Below are positions 24,826-33,797 of a stretch of DNA of 40,516 bases, in pieces. A model generated the notes under the pieces. The model was not told the origin of the DNA and searched no databases. It worked only from the letters and a program-made list of their open reading frames with translations. A program made the translations under genes and the position numbers. The DNA is taken from positions 1 through 40,516 of the forward strand of contig JAFUOY010000034.1 in NCBI GenBank assembly GCA_017481595.1. Reading direction: 5' to 3'. The stretch's first letter is position 1. The number at the start of each line of letters is the position of its first letter. Source of the stretch: Clostridia bacterium (GTDB taxonomy: Bacteria > Bacillota > Clostridia > Oscillospirales > CAG-272).

Positions 24826-25097
24826 AAAAAAGTGCGACTACCGAAGTAATCGCACAAAAAACGCAAACTCCGATAGTCGCCAAACCAGTCTAATATCAGG
24901 TATGCTTACACCCTCCATAGATGGAATTTGCATTTTTATCAAACTCAAATATGGAGGTATGGCAAAAAAGGTATACTTTCCCTATACGAAAACACACCTA
25001 AAAATAATATTAAACTGATTTGGCTCTTATATTTTACCACGTTTTAGCGCAAATGTAAAGAGCCCCCAAAAAAATTCCTTTTTAGAAATAAAAAAAA
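24826..25097. other. Non-coding junction with probable mobile-element remnant
   Basis: Between the permease remnant and the next terminator lie two structures: GTGCGA/TCGCAC arms (24832-24855) enclosing 12 nt, and CCTCCATA (24912-24919) matched by TATGGAGG (24951-24958). On the plus strand GGAGG sits in that second arm, just before ATG GCA AAA AAG, which opens a 19-codon frame (24962-25018) beginning MAKKVYFPYTKTH. I cannot identify its source. Part of a lost insertion sequence or recombinase gene is plausible but unproven. Confidence 0.45.
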
Positions 25098-25136
25098 GAA
25101 TGCTTTATTCAGTCACGAACAAAGCATTCATTTTTA
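25098..25136. terminator. Terminator of the ADP-ribosylglycohydrolase operon
   Basis: GAATGCTTT / AAAGCATTC arms (25098-25106 with 25121-25129) with a partly paired interior, an A-run to the left and T5 to the right. On the minus strand it follows the 25137 gene's stop directly. Confidence 0.75.
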
Positions 25137-26486
25137 TTAGTTTACTTTATTTTTAGCGGCGATTATTCTTTCGCAAATGTCGGAGATCTTACATTCGCCA
25201 ACGGAGGCAACCACGCTCTTGATAGTATCGTTCAAGGGCTCGTACCAGCGCTTCTCTATTCCGTCAATACCCACAGCCGCGCCGACTATAGAGCCGACAG
25301 TACCCGCGTTACAGTCAGTATCAAGACCGCACATTGTCGCAATGGTAATGCTCTTTGTATAGTCAAGCTCACCTGCGATAATACCGAGGGCAACTACTGC
25401 CATATTGTTGATAGTTCCCTCGCAGGGGATCTCCTTATATTCCTCAAGAAGCTTGTCTGCGGTGTACTGCCAATCCTTTGACTCGTTGTACCAATTACGA
25501 ACATTTGTAATTGCCTCAAAAAGTCTTGATTTTTCGGGAATGGAGGCAAGACCTGCGTCTATAATTCTGTCAACGGTGGGGTTTTCCGCCAAGGCGCAGG
25601 AAAGTGCGCCCGCTACGAACATACCGCCGTAAATACCGTTTTTGGTAAGGCTGAATGAGGTGTCAAGATGGGAATATTTACAAGCCTCGTAGTGCTTTGC
25701 AGGGAAAATATATCCCCAGATATCCGTTCTTATCTGTCCGTCAATGCACTCACGCCAGGGGTTAATGGTGTAGGGTATCTTATCAACGGGAAGAGTGCCG
25801 TTTACAAGATGATAGTAAGCAACACGGGATGCGCACCAGCACCAGCAGTAAGGAATATTATTGATCCAGTTGTCGCCAACCATCCACTTTTCAATATCAA
25901 GCCCGTACTTTTCAACGAGTAAAAGACCAAGGAGCGTGTAGTTTATATCGTCGTCGGACTGAGCGAATTTTATGTTGTCCTTCGTGCTGTAAACACAGTC
26001 CTCACGAAGGGTGAAATCAAGCTTTTCGGAGCGGGGAGAAACGAAATCGTTAAGAGGATATTCCCCTACGCTTTCAAGATATTCCTTAATAAACTCCTTG
26101 GTAAGTCCCATTTCAAGAGGCTTACCGAGGATCACCGCCGCGCATCTGCCAAAGAATGCGCCGTATAGTCTTTTCTTGTACTCCTCGTCGGACAGTGGCT
26201 TCATTTCGGGAGCCTTGATTGCCGCCTTCATAATAGAGTCAAAATCATTTGGCTCAACGTAGGGATAGCCCTCTCTTATGGGCGTATCCATAACCTTACA
26301 AAGATTTTCGTAAGGAAGCTTCCAAAAGTCATCCCCTGCGGGATAATTATCCGCATTTTTGGGATCGGGACAGAATTCGTTGCTTTTCTGATCCTCATTT
26401 ATGTACTTATCGGGAGAATATCCCTCCCACAAAAGAGTTTTATATTCCTCTTGAAACAATTTTTTATAATCTGCGTATCCCGGCAT
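25137..26486 (-). CDS. ADP-ribosylglycohydrolase family protein
   Basis: The 449-residue protein carries the two metal-binding blocks of the ADP-ribosyl-glycohydrolase (DraG/ARH) family: QSDDDINYT at residues 176-184 and GLDTDCNAGTVG at 387-398, plus GAFFGRCAAVILGKPLEMG around 109-127. The fold binds two Mg ions and removes ADP-ribose from proteins or related substrates. This version has an N-terminal extension of about 100 residues with many aromatics and no recognised domain. It starts 16 bp after an FAD-dependent oxidoreductase, so a joint metabolic role (for example on sugar or nucleoside derivatives) is possible, as ARH-like proteins in such operons are often not true ADP-ribosylhydrolases. 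Confidence 0.85.
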   Translation of the reverse strand: MPGYADYKKLFQEEYKTLLWEGYSPDKYINEDQKSNEFCPDPKNADNYPAGDDFWKLPYENLCKVMDTPIREGYPYVEPNDFDSIMKAAIKAPEMKPLSDEEYKKRLYGAFFGRCAAVILGKPLEMGLTKEFIKEYLESVGEYPLNDFVSPRSEKLDFTLREDCVYSTKDNIKFAQSDDDINYTLLGLLLVEKYGLDIEKWMVGDNWINNIPYCWCWCASRVAYYHLVNGTLPVDKIPYTINPWRECIDGQIRTDIWGYIFPAKHYEACKYSHLDTSFSLTKNGIYGGMFVAGALSCALAENPTVDRIIDAGLASIPEKSRLFEAITNVRNWYNESKDWQYTADKLLEEYKEIPCEGTINNMAVVALGIIAGELDYTKSITIATMCGLDTDCNAGTVGSIVGAAVGIDGIEKRWYEPLNDTIKSVVASVGECKISDICERIIAAKNKVN

Positions 26487-26502
26487 TGCGTTTTCCTCCC
26501 AA

Positions 26503-27774
26503 TTAAAGATACATCTGAATTTCTTTTGCCGTAATATTGCGTACGTCCGTGTTTTTTCTTACGCTAAGCGCCGCCGCAACTCCTCCAGCCTCTCCTATTG
26601 CAAAGCAAATAGGCATAACACGGAAGCTTGAATGAGCCTTATGGGTACCCGAAATGTTTCTGCCCGAAAGCAAAAGACCGTCGATTTTTTCAGGCACTAA
26701 GCATCCGTAGGGAATTGTATATCCGTCCATCTGATGAAAATGATGCTGACATCCCCTGGGGTCAAGCCCGAAGCCGTCAAGATTATGGATATCAAAGTTG
26801 AAATGAGCGTCCCTTACTACCCAGTCCTCAAACTGCTCCGCCTGCTCAATGCTTCGGGAGTGCAAGGTCTTTACACCCTTGAAGTGTCTTGTTTCTCTTA
26901 TACCGATAAGGGAAGCCGCGCTGATGATATAACAATTTTCATACCCGGGCGCGTACTTACGAAGGAAGGCAACGATGGGCTCCATCTGGGCTCTGCAGGT
27001 AAGCTCCGCCCTTGTAAGGTCCTCCGCCTTGGTGCCGTCAATGTCTATTGCGTTTGTCATATTTACGGTAACTACACCGGGTAATGTAGAGCCGTACAAA
27101 AGAACGTGACCCGCAGGAAAAGGAAGATTCTTCTTTCCAAGGTCCTGTATCTCTCCCATAGGAACGTCCACCGTGGTTTCAAAGGAGGGAGGGAAGATCG
27201 CCCTCTCATAGTCAACTCCGCCTACCTTGAACATAAGAGTGGCGGGCTGCATCCTGCCGTCGTCCTCTCTGCCCATATAGTATTCCGCCCCCGCCTTATA
27301 GGCTACGTCACCGTCGCCTGTGCAGTCGATAACCACCTTTGCAAGGTAAGCCGTTCTTCCGCTTTTGCTCTCGCATATTACACCCTTAAGTCTGTTGCCG
27401 TCCATAATAACGTCGCATACGAAGGTGTAAAGAAGCAGGTCCACGTTTGCCAGCTTCAAGACCTCGTAATAGGTTATCTTAAGCATTTCGGGATCTATTG
27501 TAACGGTTTTAAGTCCCCGCTTGAATGTATTGTGAAGCGCCGCTCTGCGAAGCAGCTCCTGATATAAATTACTTTGTACGTGTCCCGTAAAATGGCTCAT
27601 AAGTCCCGAGGTTGAAATTCCGCCAACGGATCCCTGACTCTCTATAAGCAAAGTTTTTGCGCCGTGCATACCTGCGGACAATGAGGCGCCGATACCCGAC
27701 GGGCCCGAGCCAACCACGATAACGTCGTAGTCGGTATTTACGGGTATTTGTCTTTCTTTTTCCGTGTAAAACAT
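26503..27774 (-). CDS. FAD-dependent oxidoreductase (FAD_oxidored family)
   Basis: The 423-residue protein has the dinucleotide-binding motif VVGSGPSGIGAS at residues 20-31, IES acidic end of the second strand near 43-46, a GGISTSGLMSHF block, CTGDGDVAYKAG in the middle and GRNISGTHKAHSSFRVMP near the C-terminus. This is the layout of the FAD_oxidored (PF12831) family, found next to glycoside hydrolases and sugar-processing genes in gut bacteria. Substrate is unknown. It is the first gene of a two-gene minus operon with the ADP-ribosylglycohydrolase-family gene. The start has AAGGAG 6-7 bp upstream. Confidence 0.87.
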   Translation of the reverse strand: MFYTEKERQIPVNTDYDVIVVGSGPSGIGASLSAGMHGAKTLLIESQGSVGGISTSGLMSHFTGHVQSNLYQELLRRAALHNTFKRGLKTVTIDPEMLKITYYEVLKLANVDLLLYTFVCDVIMDGNRLKGVICESKSGRTAYLAKVVIDCTGDGDVAYKAGAEYYMGREDDGRMQPATLMFKVGGVDYERAIFPPSFETTVDVPMGEIQDLGKKNLPFPAGHVLLYGSTLPGVVTVNMTNAIDIDGTKAEDLTRAELTCRAQMEPIVAFLRKYAPGYENCYIISAASLIGIRETRHFKGVKTLHSRSIEQAEQFEDWVVRDAHFNFDIHNLDGFGLDPRGCQHHFHQMDGYTIPYGCLVPEKIDGLLLSGRNISGTHKAHSSFRVMPICFAIGEAGGVAAALSVRKNTDVRNITAKEIQMYL

Positions 27775-27804
27775 AAAAATCTCCTTAAAACAGATCTTTG
27801 TTTA

Positions 27805-27833
27805 ATTTTATCACAAACGCAGATAAAAATAAA
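27805..27833 (-). promoter_or_regulatory. Promoter of the FAD oxidoreductase operon
   Basis: TTTATT and TAAAAT are 17 bp apart on the minus strand. The -35 is a weak match, so an activator may be needed. Confidence 0.4.
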
Positions 27834-27881
27834 GAGCCTTTATACAAAAAAACAAAATTTCAACGATGGGAAAAATCTCTC

Positions 27882-27910
27882 TTGACAAAAAAACGTTAAT
27901 GTGGTATAGT
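27882..27910 (+). promoter_or_regulatory. Promoter of the pfl operon
   Basis: TTGACA and TATAGT are 17 bp apart, ending about 20 nt before the first paired base of the ZTP riboswitch. Confidence 0.85.
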
Positions 27911-27929
27911 ATTAGTATAAATGAATAAA

Positions 27930-28011
27930 GAACTTCTGGCGGAAAACAAGAGTTGCTTGTTGTGAGATACACGGTGAAGTTCGTTAAAGCATAGCCGACC
28001 GTCTGGGCAAC
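27930..28011 (+). promoter_or_regulatory. ZTP (pfl motif) riboswitch
   Basis: GAACTTC (27930-27936) pairs with GAAGTTC (27976-27982). The conserved CTGGCGGAAA follows the first arm, a small internal hairpin lies between, and the 3' half GCCGACCGTCTGGGCAAC (27994-28011) has the diagnostic CCGNCTGGGC. ZTP riboswitches sense the purine intermediates ZMP/ZTP, which rise when 10-formyl-tetrahydrofolate is short, and are classically found before pfl, as here. Confidence 0.9.
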
Positions 28012-28044
28012 ACTTTTCCTATATGGATCAGTGTTGCCTTTTTT
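28006..28044 (+). terminator. Expression-platform terminator of the ZTP riboswitch
   Basis: GGCAACACT (28006-28014) pairs with AGTGTTGCC (28030-28038), followed by T6. The left arm shares GGCAA with the 3' end of the aptamer, so ligand-stabilised aptamer should prevent termination: an ON switch, inferred. A further TGCCCA at 28051-28056 complements TGGGCA at 28004-28009. Confidence 0.85.
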
Positions 28045-28088
28045 GAGCCGTGCCCAACCGTCAGATGTATTACAGAAAGGAGAAAATT

Positions 28089-30317
28089 ATGTTTGAACAG
28101 TGGAATGGATTTGTAACAGGTAAGTGGCAGGATGAAATAAACGTAAGAGATTTTATTCAGCTTAACTACACTCCTTACGAAGGCGATGAAAGCTTTCTTT
28201 GCGGTCCTACGGAAAGGACCAAGGCCCTTAATGAAAAATTTGAGGCTCGTTTAGCGACAGAATTAAGCCGCGGAGGAGTTTATTCAATAGATACGGAAAC
28301 CGTAACGGGACTTACAGCCTTTGCCCCCGGATACCTTGACAAGGATAATGAAATTATCGTCGGTCTTCAGACGGATAAGGCTCTTCGCCGCGCGGTTAAC
28401 CCCTTTGGCGGTCTTAACATGACAAGAAAGGCGTGCGAGGCGTACGGTTATCACCTCTCTCACAAGGTTGAGAATGAATTTCAGTACAGAACTACGCACA
28501 ACGACGGCGTATTCTCCGTATATTCCAAGGATATAAGAAAGGCAAGACACACAGGTATTATCACAGGTCTTCCCGATGCTTACGGCAGAGGAAGAATCAT
28601 CGGTGACTACCGCCGTGTTGCCCTTTACGGTGTTGACCGTCTTATTGCCGAAAAGATGAAGGACAAAAACGCTATTGCGGACGCAGACGTTTCTCAAGAC
28701 GATATCCGTAATATCGAGGAGCTTTATTGGCAGCTTAAGTCTCTTAACGAGCTTAAGGAAATGGCAAGCTCCTACGGATATGATATTTCCGAGCCTGCAA
28801 AGGACTCAAAAGAGGCGGTACAGTGGTTGTATTTTGGTTACCTTGGCGCAATCAAGGAGCAAAACGGAGCCGCAATGTCCCTTGGAAGAACATCCACCTT
28901 CCTTGATATATACTTTGAGCGTGACCTTAAAAACGGTGTTTACACCGAAAGCGAGATACAGGAGTTTATTGACGACTTCGTAATGAAGCTTCGTATGGCG
29001 CGTCACCTCCGCACACCCGAATACAACGATCTTTTTGCGGGCGACCCTATGTGGATAACAGAATCCATCGGCGGTATGGGTGAGGACGGAAGAACTCTCG
29101 TTACCAAAAACTCATTCCGTATTCTTAATACGTTGTACAATCTTAATCCTTCCGCAGAGCCTAACCTTACTGTTCTCTGGTCTCAGAGGCTTCCTAAGTG
29201 CTTCAAGAGATTTGCGGCTAAAGTTTCCTGCGATACGGACTCCATCCAGTATGAAAACGACGACGTAATGCGTCCCATATACGGTGACGATTACGCTATT
29301 GCCTGCTGTGTATCCGCTATGAGAGTTGGTAAGGATATGCAGTTCTTCGGCGCAAGAGCCAACCTTGTTAAGCTCCTTCTTATGAGCTTGAACGGCGGCC
29401 GCGACGAAAAGAGCGGTGAGCAGGTTGCTCCCGCAGGTAACCGCTTCGACGGTGAATACCTTGACTACGATACTGTATTGAAGCTTATGGACGAATACCG
29501 TCCCTGGCTTGCAAAGACATATGTTAAGGCAATGAATATGATCCACTTTATGCACGATAAGTACGCGTACGAAAAGATCCAGATGGCTCTCCACGATACG
29601 ACGGTACACCGTTATATGGCGTTTGGTATTGCGGGTCTTTCAGTTCTTGCCGACTCCCTCTCCGCTATCAAGCACGCAAAGGTAAAGGTAGTTCGTGACG
29701 AGACGGGTCTTATCACCGACTATGAGGTTGAGGGTGAGTTCCCCAAATACGGTAACGATGACGACCGCGCTGACCTTATCGCTAAGGAGCAGGTTGAAAA
29801 GTTCTATAACGAGCTTAAGAAGATCCCCACCTACAGAGATGCTGAGCATACTCTTTCCATTCTTACAATTACGTCAAATGTTGTATATGGTAAAAAGACA
29901 GGTAACACTCCCGACGGCAGACGCTTGGGCGAGCCCTTTGCTCCAGGAGCTAATCCTATGCACGGCAGAGACTGCTGCGGCGCTTTGGCTTCCCTTAACT
30001 CCGTTGCAAAGCTTTCTTATGACGTATGTAAGGACGGTATTTCAAATACATTCTGTATAGTTCCCTCTGCTCTCGGTAACAGTGACGAGGACAGATACGC
30101 AAACCTCTGCTCCATTATCGACGGATACTTCGGACAGAAGGCGCAGCACATCAACGTAAACGTATTCCACCGTGAAATGCTTCTTGACGCTGTTGCCCAT
30201 CCCGAAAAATATCCTAATCTTACCATTCGTGTTTCAGGATATGCAGTAAACTTCCATAAGCTTTCAAAGGCTCAGCAGGATGAGGTTATTGCAAGAACCT
30301 TCCATAACGAGATGTAA
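28089..30317 (+). CDS. pflB: Formate C-acetyltransferase (pyruvate formate-lyase)
   Basis: The 742-residue enzyme has the catalytic pair C406-C407 in AIACCVSAM and the glycyl-radical motif [10 protein letters not shown] with G717, close to the C-terminus as expected. It converts pyruvate and CoA to acetyl-CoA and formate under anaerobic conditions. I use the ATG at 28089, preceded by AAAGGAG, rather than the upstream in-frame ATG, which lies in the riboswitch leader. The operon continues with its activase 1 bp after the stop. The ZTP riboswitch links expression to demand for one-carbon units from formate. Confidence 0.96.
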   Translation: MFEQWNGFVTGKWQDEINVRDFIQLNYTPYEGDESFLCGPTERTKALNEKFEARLATELSRGGVYSIDTETVTGLTAFAPGYLDKDNEIIVGLQTDKALRRAVNPFGGLNMTRKACEAYGYHLSHKVENEFQYRTTHNDGVFSVYSKDIRKARHTGIITGLPDAYGRGRIIGDYRRVALYGVDRLIAEKMKDKNAIADADVSQDDIRNIEELYWQLKSLNELKEMASSYGYDISEPAKDSKEAVQWLYFGYLGAIKEQNGAAMSLGRTSTFLDIYFERDLKNGVYTESEIQEFIDDFVMKLRMARHLRTPEYNDLFAGDPMWITESIGGMGEDGRTLVTKNSFRILNTLYNLNPSAEPNLTVLWSQRLPKCFKRFAAKVSCDTDSIQYENDDVMRPIYGDDYAIACCVSAMRVGKDMQFFGARANLVKLLLMSLNGGRDEKSGEQVAPAGNRFDGEYLDYDTVLKLMDEYRPWLAKTYVKAMNMIHFMHDKYAYEKIQMALHDTTVHRYMAFGIAGLSVLADSLSAIKHAKVKVVRDETGLITDYEVEGEFPKYGNDDDRADLIAKEQVEKFYNELKKIPTYRDAEHTLSILTITSNVVYGKKTGNTPDGRRLGEPFAPGANPMHGRDCCGALASLNSVAKLSYDVCKDGISNTFCIVPSALGNSDEDRYANLCSIIDGYFGQKAQHINVNVFHREMLLDAVAHPEKYPNLTIRVSGYAVNFHKLSKAQQDEVIARTFHNEM

Positions 30318-30318
30318 G

Positions 30319-31026
30319 ATGCAGAAGAATATAAAAGGATTTATACATTCGTTTAACAGCTTAGGCGCGGTGGACGGCCCCGGCATAAGATATATCGTTT
30401 TTATGCAAGGCTGCCCCTACCGTTGTCCCTACTGTCATAATCCCGACACCCGCGCTTTCTCAGGCGGTATTCCCTATTCTCCCATTGATGTGGTTGAAAA
30501 GGCGGTTAAATACCGCAGCTATTTCGGTGAAACGGGCGGTGTTACGGTTTCGGGCGGTGAGCCCCTTTGCCAGGGCGAATTCGTGGCGGAGCTTTTTAAG
30601 CTGCTTCATAACCGCGGCATAAATACCTGTCTTGATACGGCGGGGGTAAAGCCCGATAATGTTATTGCAAGAGTGCTTGACCACACGGATACAGTCTTGT
30701 GCGATATAAAGTTTCCCACTGAGGAAATGTATCTTAAAAGAGTGGGCGGCAGTCTTAACAGCACACTTGAATTCCTGCGCTTGTGCAATGAAAAGGGCGT
30801 AAAGGTCATTATCCGCCACGTTGTCGTACCGGGTATGACCGATTCGGAGGAAAGTATTCTTGCTATAAAGGAGCTGCTTCGTGATATTGAGTACGAAAGG
30901 ATCGAGCTTCTTCCCTTCCGTAAGCTCTGTCAGCAAAAGTACGACAAGCTCGGTATGGAATTCCCTCTCAAGGACACTCCCGAATGTACAAAAGCTACAA
31001 TATCAAATTTAAATAAATTGCTTTAA
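30319..31026 (+). CDS. pflA: Pyruvate formate-lyase activating enzyme
   Basis: The 235-residue radical SAM enzyme has the cluster motif CPYRCPYC with C32, C36 and C39, GGVTVSGGEPL near residues 73-83 and HVVVPGMTDSEES near residues 168-180. It abstracts hydrogen from G717 of PflB to create the glycyl radical. I place the start at the ATG one base after the pflB stop (TAAG-ATG). An upstream in-frame ATG would overlap pflB by 38 nt and its N-terminus would be atypical. The SD sequence is weak, so translation is probably coupled to pflB. A terminator follows. Confidence 0.95.
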   Translation: MQKNIKGFIHSFNSLGAVDGPGIRYIVFMQGCPYRCPYCHNPDTRAFSGGIPYSPIDVVEKAVKYRSYFGETGGVTVSGGEPLCQGEFVAELFKLLHNRGINTCLDTAGVKPDNVIARVLDHTDTVLCDIKFPTEEMYLKRVGGSLNSTLEFLRLCNEKGVKVIIRHVVVPGMTDSEESILAIKELLRDIEYERIELLPFRKLCQQKYDKLGMEFPLKDTPECTKATISNLNKLL

Positions 31027-31034
31027 ACAAACAG

Positions 31035-31064
31035 AGGGTGTCGCAATGCGGCACCCTATTTTTT
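31035..31064 (+). terminator. Terminator of the pfl operon
   Basis: AGGGTGTCGC (31035-31044) pairs with GCGGCACCCT (31048-31057) over ten positions with one G-T pair, a 3-nt loop and T6 after it. Confidence 0.85.
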
Positions 31065-31081
31065 AAGGAGAATTATATTGT

Positions 31082-31831
31082 ATGAAGTTTATATCATGGA
31101 ACGTAAACGGATTCCGCTCCGTTTTAACAAAGGGCTTCGAAGCATTCTTCAAGGAAGCCGACGCGGATTTTTTCTGTCTGCAGGAGACCAAGATGCAGGT
31201 GGGACAGGCGGATTTTAGTCCTGAGGGCTATTTTTCCTACTTTTTCAGCGCTGAGAAGCGTGGCTACTCAGGTACGGCAATTTTCTGCAAAAAGGAGCCT
31301 TTACGCGTCTTATACGGCATTTCAGGTAAGCATACTGATGAAGGAAGAGTCATTACCCTTGAATATGATAATTTCTATCTTGTTTGCGCCTACGTGCCAA
31401 ACGCGCAAAACGAGCTTAAGCGCATAGATTACCGTATGGAATTTGAGGACGATATGCGTGAGTACCTTTGTGGGCTTAATGAATTGAAGCCCGTAATTTA
31501 CTGCGGCGACTTAAACGTGGCTCACAATGAGATCGATTTAAAAAATCCCAAGACGAATATAGGTAACGCAGGCTTCTCCTATGAGGAAAGAGGCAAAATG
31601 ACGGAGCTGCTTGATAGCGGATTTACGGACTCCTACCGTTACCTTCATCCCGACACGGTAAAATACTCCTGGTGGAGCTATATGTTCCAGGCGCGTGCAA
31701 AAAATGCGGGATGGCGTATCGATTATTTTATCGTTTCCGACAGGATCAAGGACGATATCATCTCCGCCGAGATCTTAAACGACGTCTTCGGCAGCGACCA
31801 TTGTCCTGTGGAATTGACTATTGAAATTTAA
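31082..31831 (+). CDS. xth: Exodeoxyribonuclease III
   Basis: The 249-residue enzyme of the ExoIII/AP-endonuclease family contains WNVNGFRS at residues 6-13, CLQETK at about 32-37, YVPNAQ near 105, GDLNVAH near 141-147, WRIDYF near 209 and GSDHCPV near 237-243, the full catalytic set including the terminal histidine. It removes abasic sites and 3' blocking groups in base-excision repair. AAGGAG lies 11 bp before the ATG, directly after the pfl terminator, so it may be expressed from residual readthrough or an unrecognised promoter. I found no good promoter in the gap. Confidence 0.95.
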   Translation: MKFISWNVNGFRSVLTKGFEAFFKEADADFFCLQETKMQVGQADFSPEGYFSYFFSAEKRGYSGTAIFCKKEPLRVLYGISGKHTDEGRVITLEYDNFYLVCAYVPNAQNELKRIDYRMEFEDDMREYLCGLNELKPVIYCGDLNVAHNEIDLKNPKTNIGNAGFSYEERGKMTELLDSGFTDSYRYLHPDTVKYSWWSYMFQARAKNAGWRIDYFIVSDRIKDDIISAEILNDVFGSDHCPVELTIEI

Positions 31832-31842
31832 ATTTGTAAACT

Positions 31843-31888
31843 GAATAAAACAGGAAGGGGACGATACAGACCCCTTCCTGTTTTATTC
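31843..31888. terminator. Bidirectional terminator after exonuclease III
   Basis: An 18-bp perfect stem (31843-31860 with 31871-31888), core CAGGAAGGGG, with a 10-nt loop, lies between convergent genes. It is the longest perfect stem in the window. Confidence 0.9.
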
Positions 31889-31939
31889 ATAAGAAATCAA
31901 ATGAAGACCACAAACGTTTTTCATATCATTTAAAATATG

Positions 31940-33532
31940 TTACCAAACTATGTTACCAAACCCTAAAACGTTAAAGGCGGTAATGGTACCCTCTCCAACG
32001 AATTTAATATACCCTACCCCGTCAAGTGAATATGTGTTATTATTCGACTCAGAGCTTTGAACAGATATCAAGTTGCCATCAAAATCATAGAATTTAATCG
32101 TAACCGGTTCTAAGGTTGTGCATTCAAGTCTGAAATCTTGAAGCTCATCATTCTTATACTCGGTGATATATTTACAAAACTCGGTTATATTTAGGGTTAT
32201 ATCCTTATATTTAAAGCCGTTGAACACAGAGCTGTTCAGATCGTGCCAATAGCTTGGATATATATTCGTATATTCCAGTTCTGTTCTGTCTGTGATAATA
32301 GAACTGATGGATATATCGAAAAAGCTTCTGTTTTCTTTTAACCATGAGTAGAAATTTTTCTCAACGTCACGACCATAAGCATCCGGAAGAACCCTTAAGA
32401 CCTCGTTGATATCCAAGCTGTCGGATTTATTATAATCATATGGATTTTTTTCCTGATATTTAGTAAACCATAAGGAATAATCACCGTATACCAGCTCCAG
32501 ATAACGCATCAATCTGAATCCTACGGCATAATCTTCGTTAAATGCATAATCGAATGGAAATCCTTTTTTATACCAATATGACAATGGCTTGGAATATAAA
32601 TGCTCATAACCCTCATCCGAAATTCTCATATTGGTTATTGTCCGTTCGGCGCCTTTAAGATGATAGGCTATCTCAGGATAATTCTCTTCTAAATATTTTA
32701 CTGTCTTGTATGTGTTATACTCTGCAAAGCCCTCTTGCAACGTCTTACAAAAATACCAACCGCTATTATGATTTTGCAGCACATGGCTTAATTCGTGGGC
32801 TATGGCATACCCTCCTGAGATAAACAAATCACCCGTACTGACACTAATTCCATCGAAATATGCATACGCTTCATGAGTTTCTGAAACGTAGCCGTTTTCG
32901 TTTGGTTCCTTCGTCTTTACCTCAATTATAATTTTTCCAATCTCATCTGTATTAAAATTTAGGCCGGAAGCAATTTGAAGCGCGTCGTAAAGTGTTTCCA
33001 AATAATACTCAAGATCGGCTATTACATACGTATGGGCATCCAGCTTACAAATAAAATGCTCCGTTTCTATTTCCGTATATTCCGTCGTTATGTATCCGGA
33101 CTTAAAGTGGGACGTATCCATCGTTTCAAAATCGCAATTTACGCATTTATTCGTTGCCGTATCCATATTGTGCTTTTCGGAAAACTTATATCCACATTCC
33201 GAACAAGAATAAAAATGGTTTTCAATGTCAAAGGTCTTTTCTATATCATGCTTTTCAACAAGCTCTAATTCACATTCGGAGCAAGCGTAAACGTGGGCTT
33301 CGGAATTAAAAGTACATTCCAAGATATGTCCTTTTCTGACAATTTCCTTTTGCTCTACCAAAACCGCGTTGCATTTTGAGCAGTGGCTTCCCTCGGTCAA
33401 GCCTGTTTCGGTACACGTTGCCGGCTTTGCTTTGTCAACAACGATTTCATGCTCGCACTGACACGAGCTTAACGTAATTACAACAAGCAGCAAAGCTACC
33501 AAAGCTACGATAATACTGAATCTTTTTTTCAT
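31940..33532 (-). CDS. Extracytoplasmic lipoprotein with Cys-rich repeats and gluzincin-like metallopeptidase domain
   Basis: The 530-residue protein, started at the ATG at 33532 behind GGAGGTG, has a lipobox LSSC with C24. Four CxxC pairs follow at C51/C54, C84/C87, C110/C113 and C130/C133, in repeats resembling zinc ribbons. The catalytic part has HELSH at 246-250 within AIAHELSHVLQNH and a likely third ligand in EGFAEY (E267 or E271). That is the gluzincin arrangement, so a surface zinc protease is likely. C-terminal residues 425-530 look like a beta-sandwich. Substrate is unknown. It is transcribed alone and has higher A+T than the neighbouring pfl genes. Confidence 0.78.
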   Translation of the reverse strand: MKKRFSIIVALVALLLVVITLSSCQCEHEIVVDKAKPATCTETGLTEGSHCSKCNAVLVEQKEIVRKGHILECTFNSEAHVYACSECELELVEKHDIEKTFDIENHFYSCSECGYKFSEKHNMDTATNKCVNCDFETMDTSHFKSGYITTEYTEIETEHFICKLDAHTYVIADLEYYLETLYDALQIASGLNFNTDEIGKIIIEVKTKEPNENGYVSETHEAYAYFDGISVSTGDLFISGGYAIAHELSHVLQNHNSGWYFCKTLQEGFAEYNTYKTVKYLEENYPEIAYHLKGAERTITNMRISDEGYEHLYSKPLSYWYKKGFPFDYAFNEDYAVGFRLMRYLELVYGDYSLWFTKYQEKNPYDYNKSDSLDINEVLRVLPDAYGRDVEKNFYSWLKENRSFFDISISSIITDRTELEYTNIYPSYWHDLNSSVFNGFKYKDITLNITEFCKYITEYKNDELQDFRLECTTLEPVTIKFYDFDGNLISVQSSESNNNTYSLDGVGYIKFVGEGTITAFNVLGFGNIVW

Positions 33533-33552
33533 GCACTCACCTCCGTGAATAA

Positions 33553-33581
33553 AGTATAGCATAAATCACAAAGAAAATCAA
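33553..33581 (-). promoter_or_regulatory. Promoter of the metallopeptidase lipoprotein gene
   Basis: TTGATT and TATACT are 17 bp apart on the minus strand, about 20 bp upstream of the start. Confidence 0.6.
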
Positions 33582-33730
33582 GATAGATCCTCCAAAAAAA
33601 GTGGGCGAGTCAACCTTACAAATGAAAACAAATCGACTCTGTCAGGTTACTTTGATTTGTGAAGTGTGTAATGATAAATCCGAACCATTATAGCGATGTA
33701 AGCTCGGGGAGGATATATTTTTATACGGGA

Positions 33731-33759
33731 TTGCAAAATGTTAAATAATGTGATACAAT
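33731..33759 (+). promoter_or_regulatory. Promoter of pepT
   Basis: TTGCAA and TACAAT are 17 bp apart, 38 bp upstream of pepT. I see no other conserved structure in the 265-bp gap. Confidence 0.6.
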
Positions 33760-33797
33760 TATAAAAAACCTTTATGGATTCATAAAATGGAGATACT

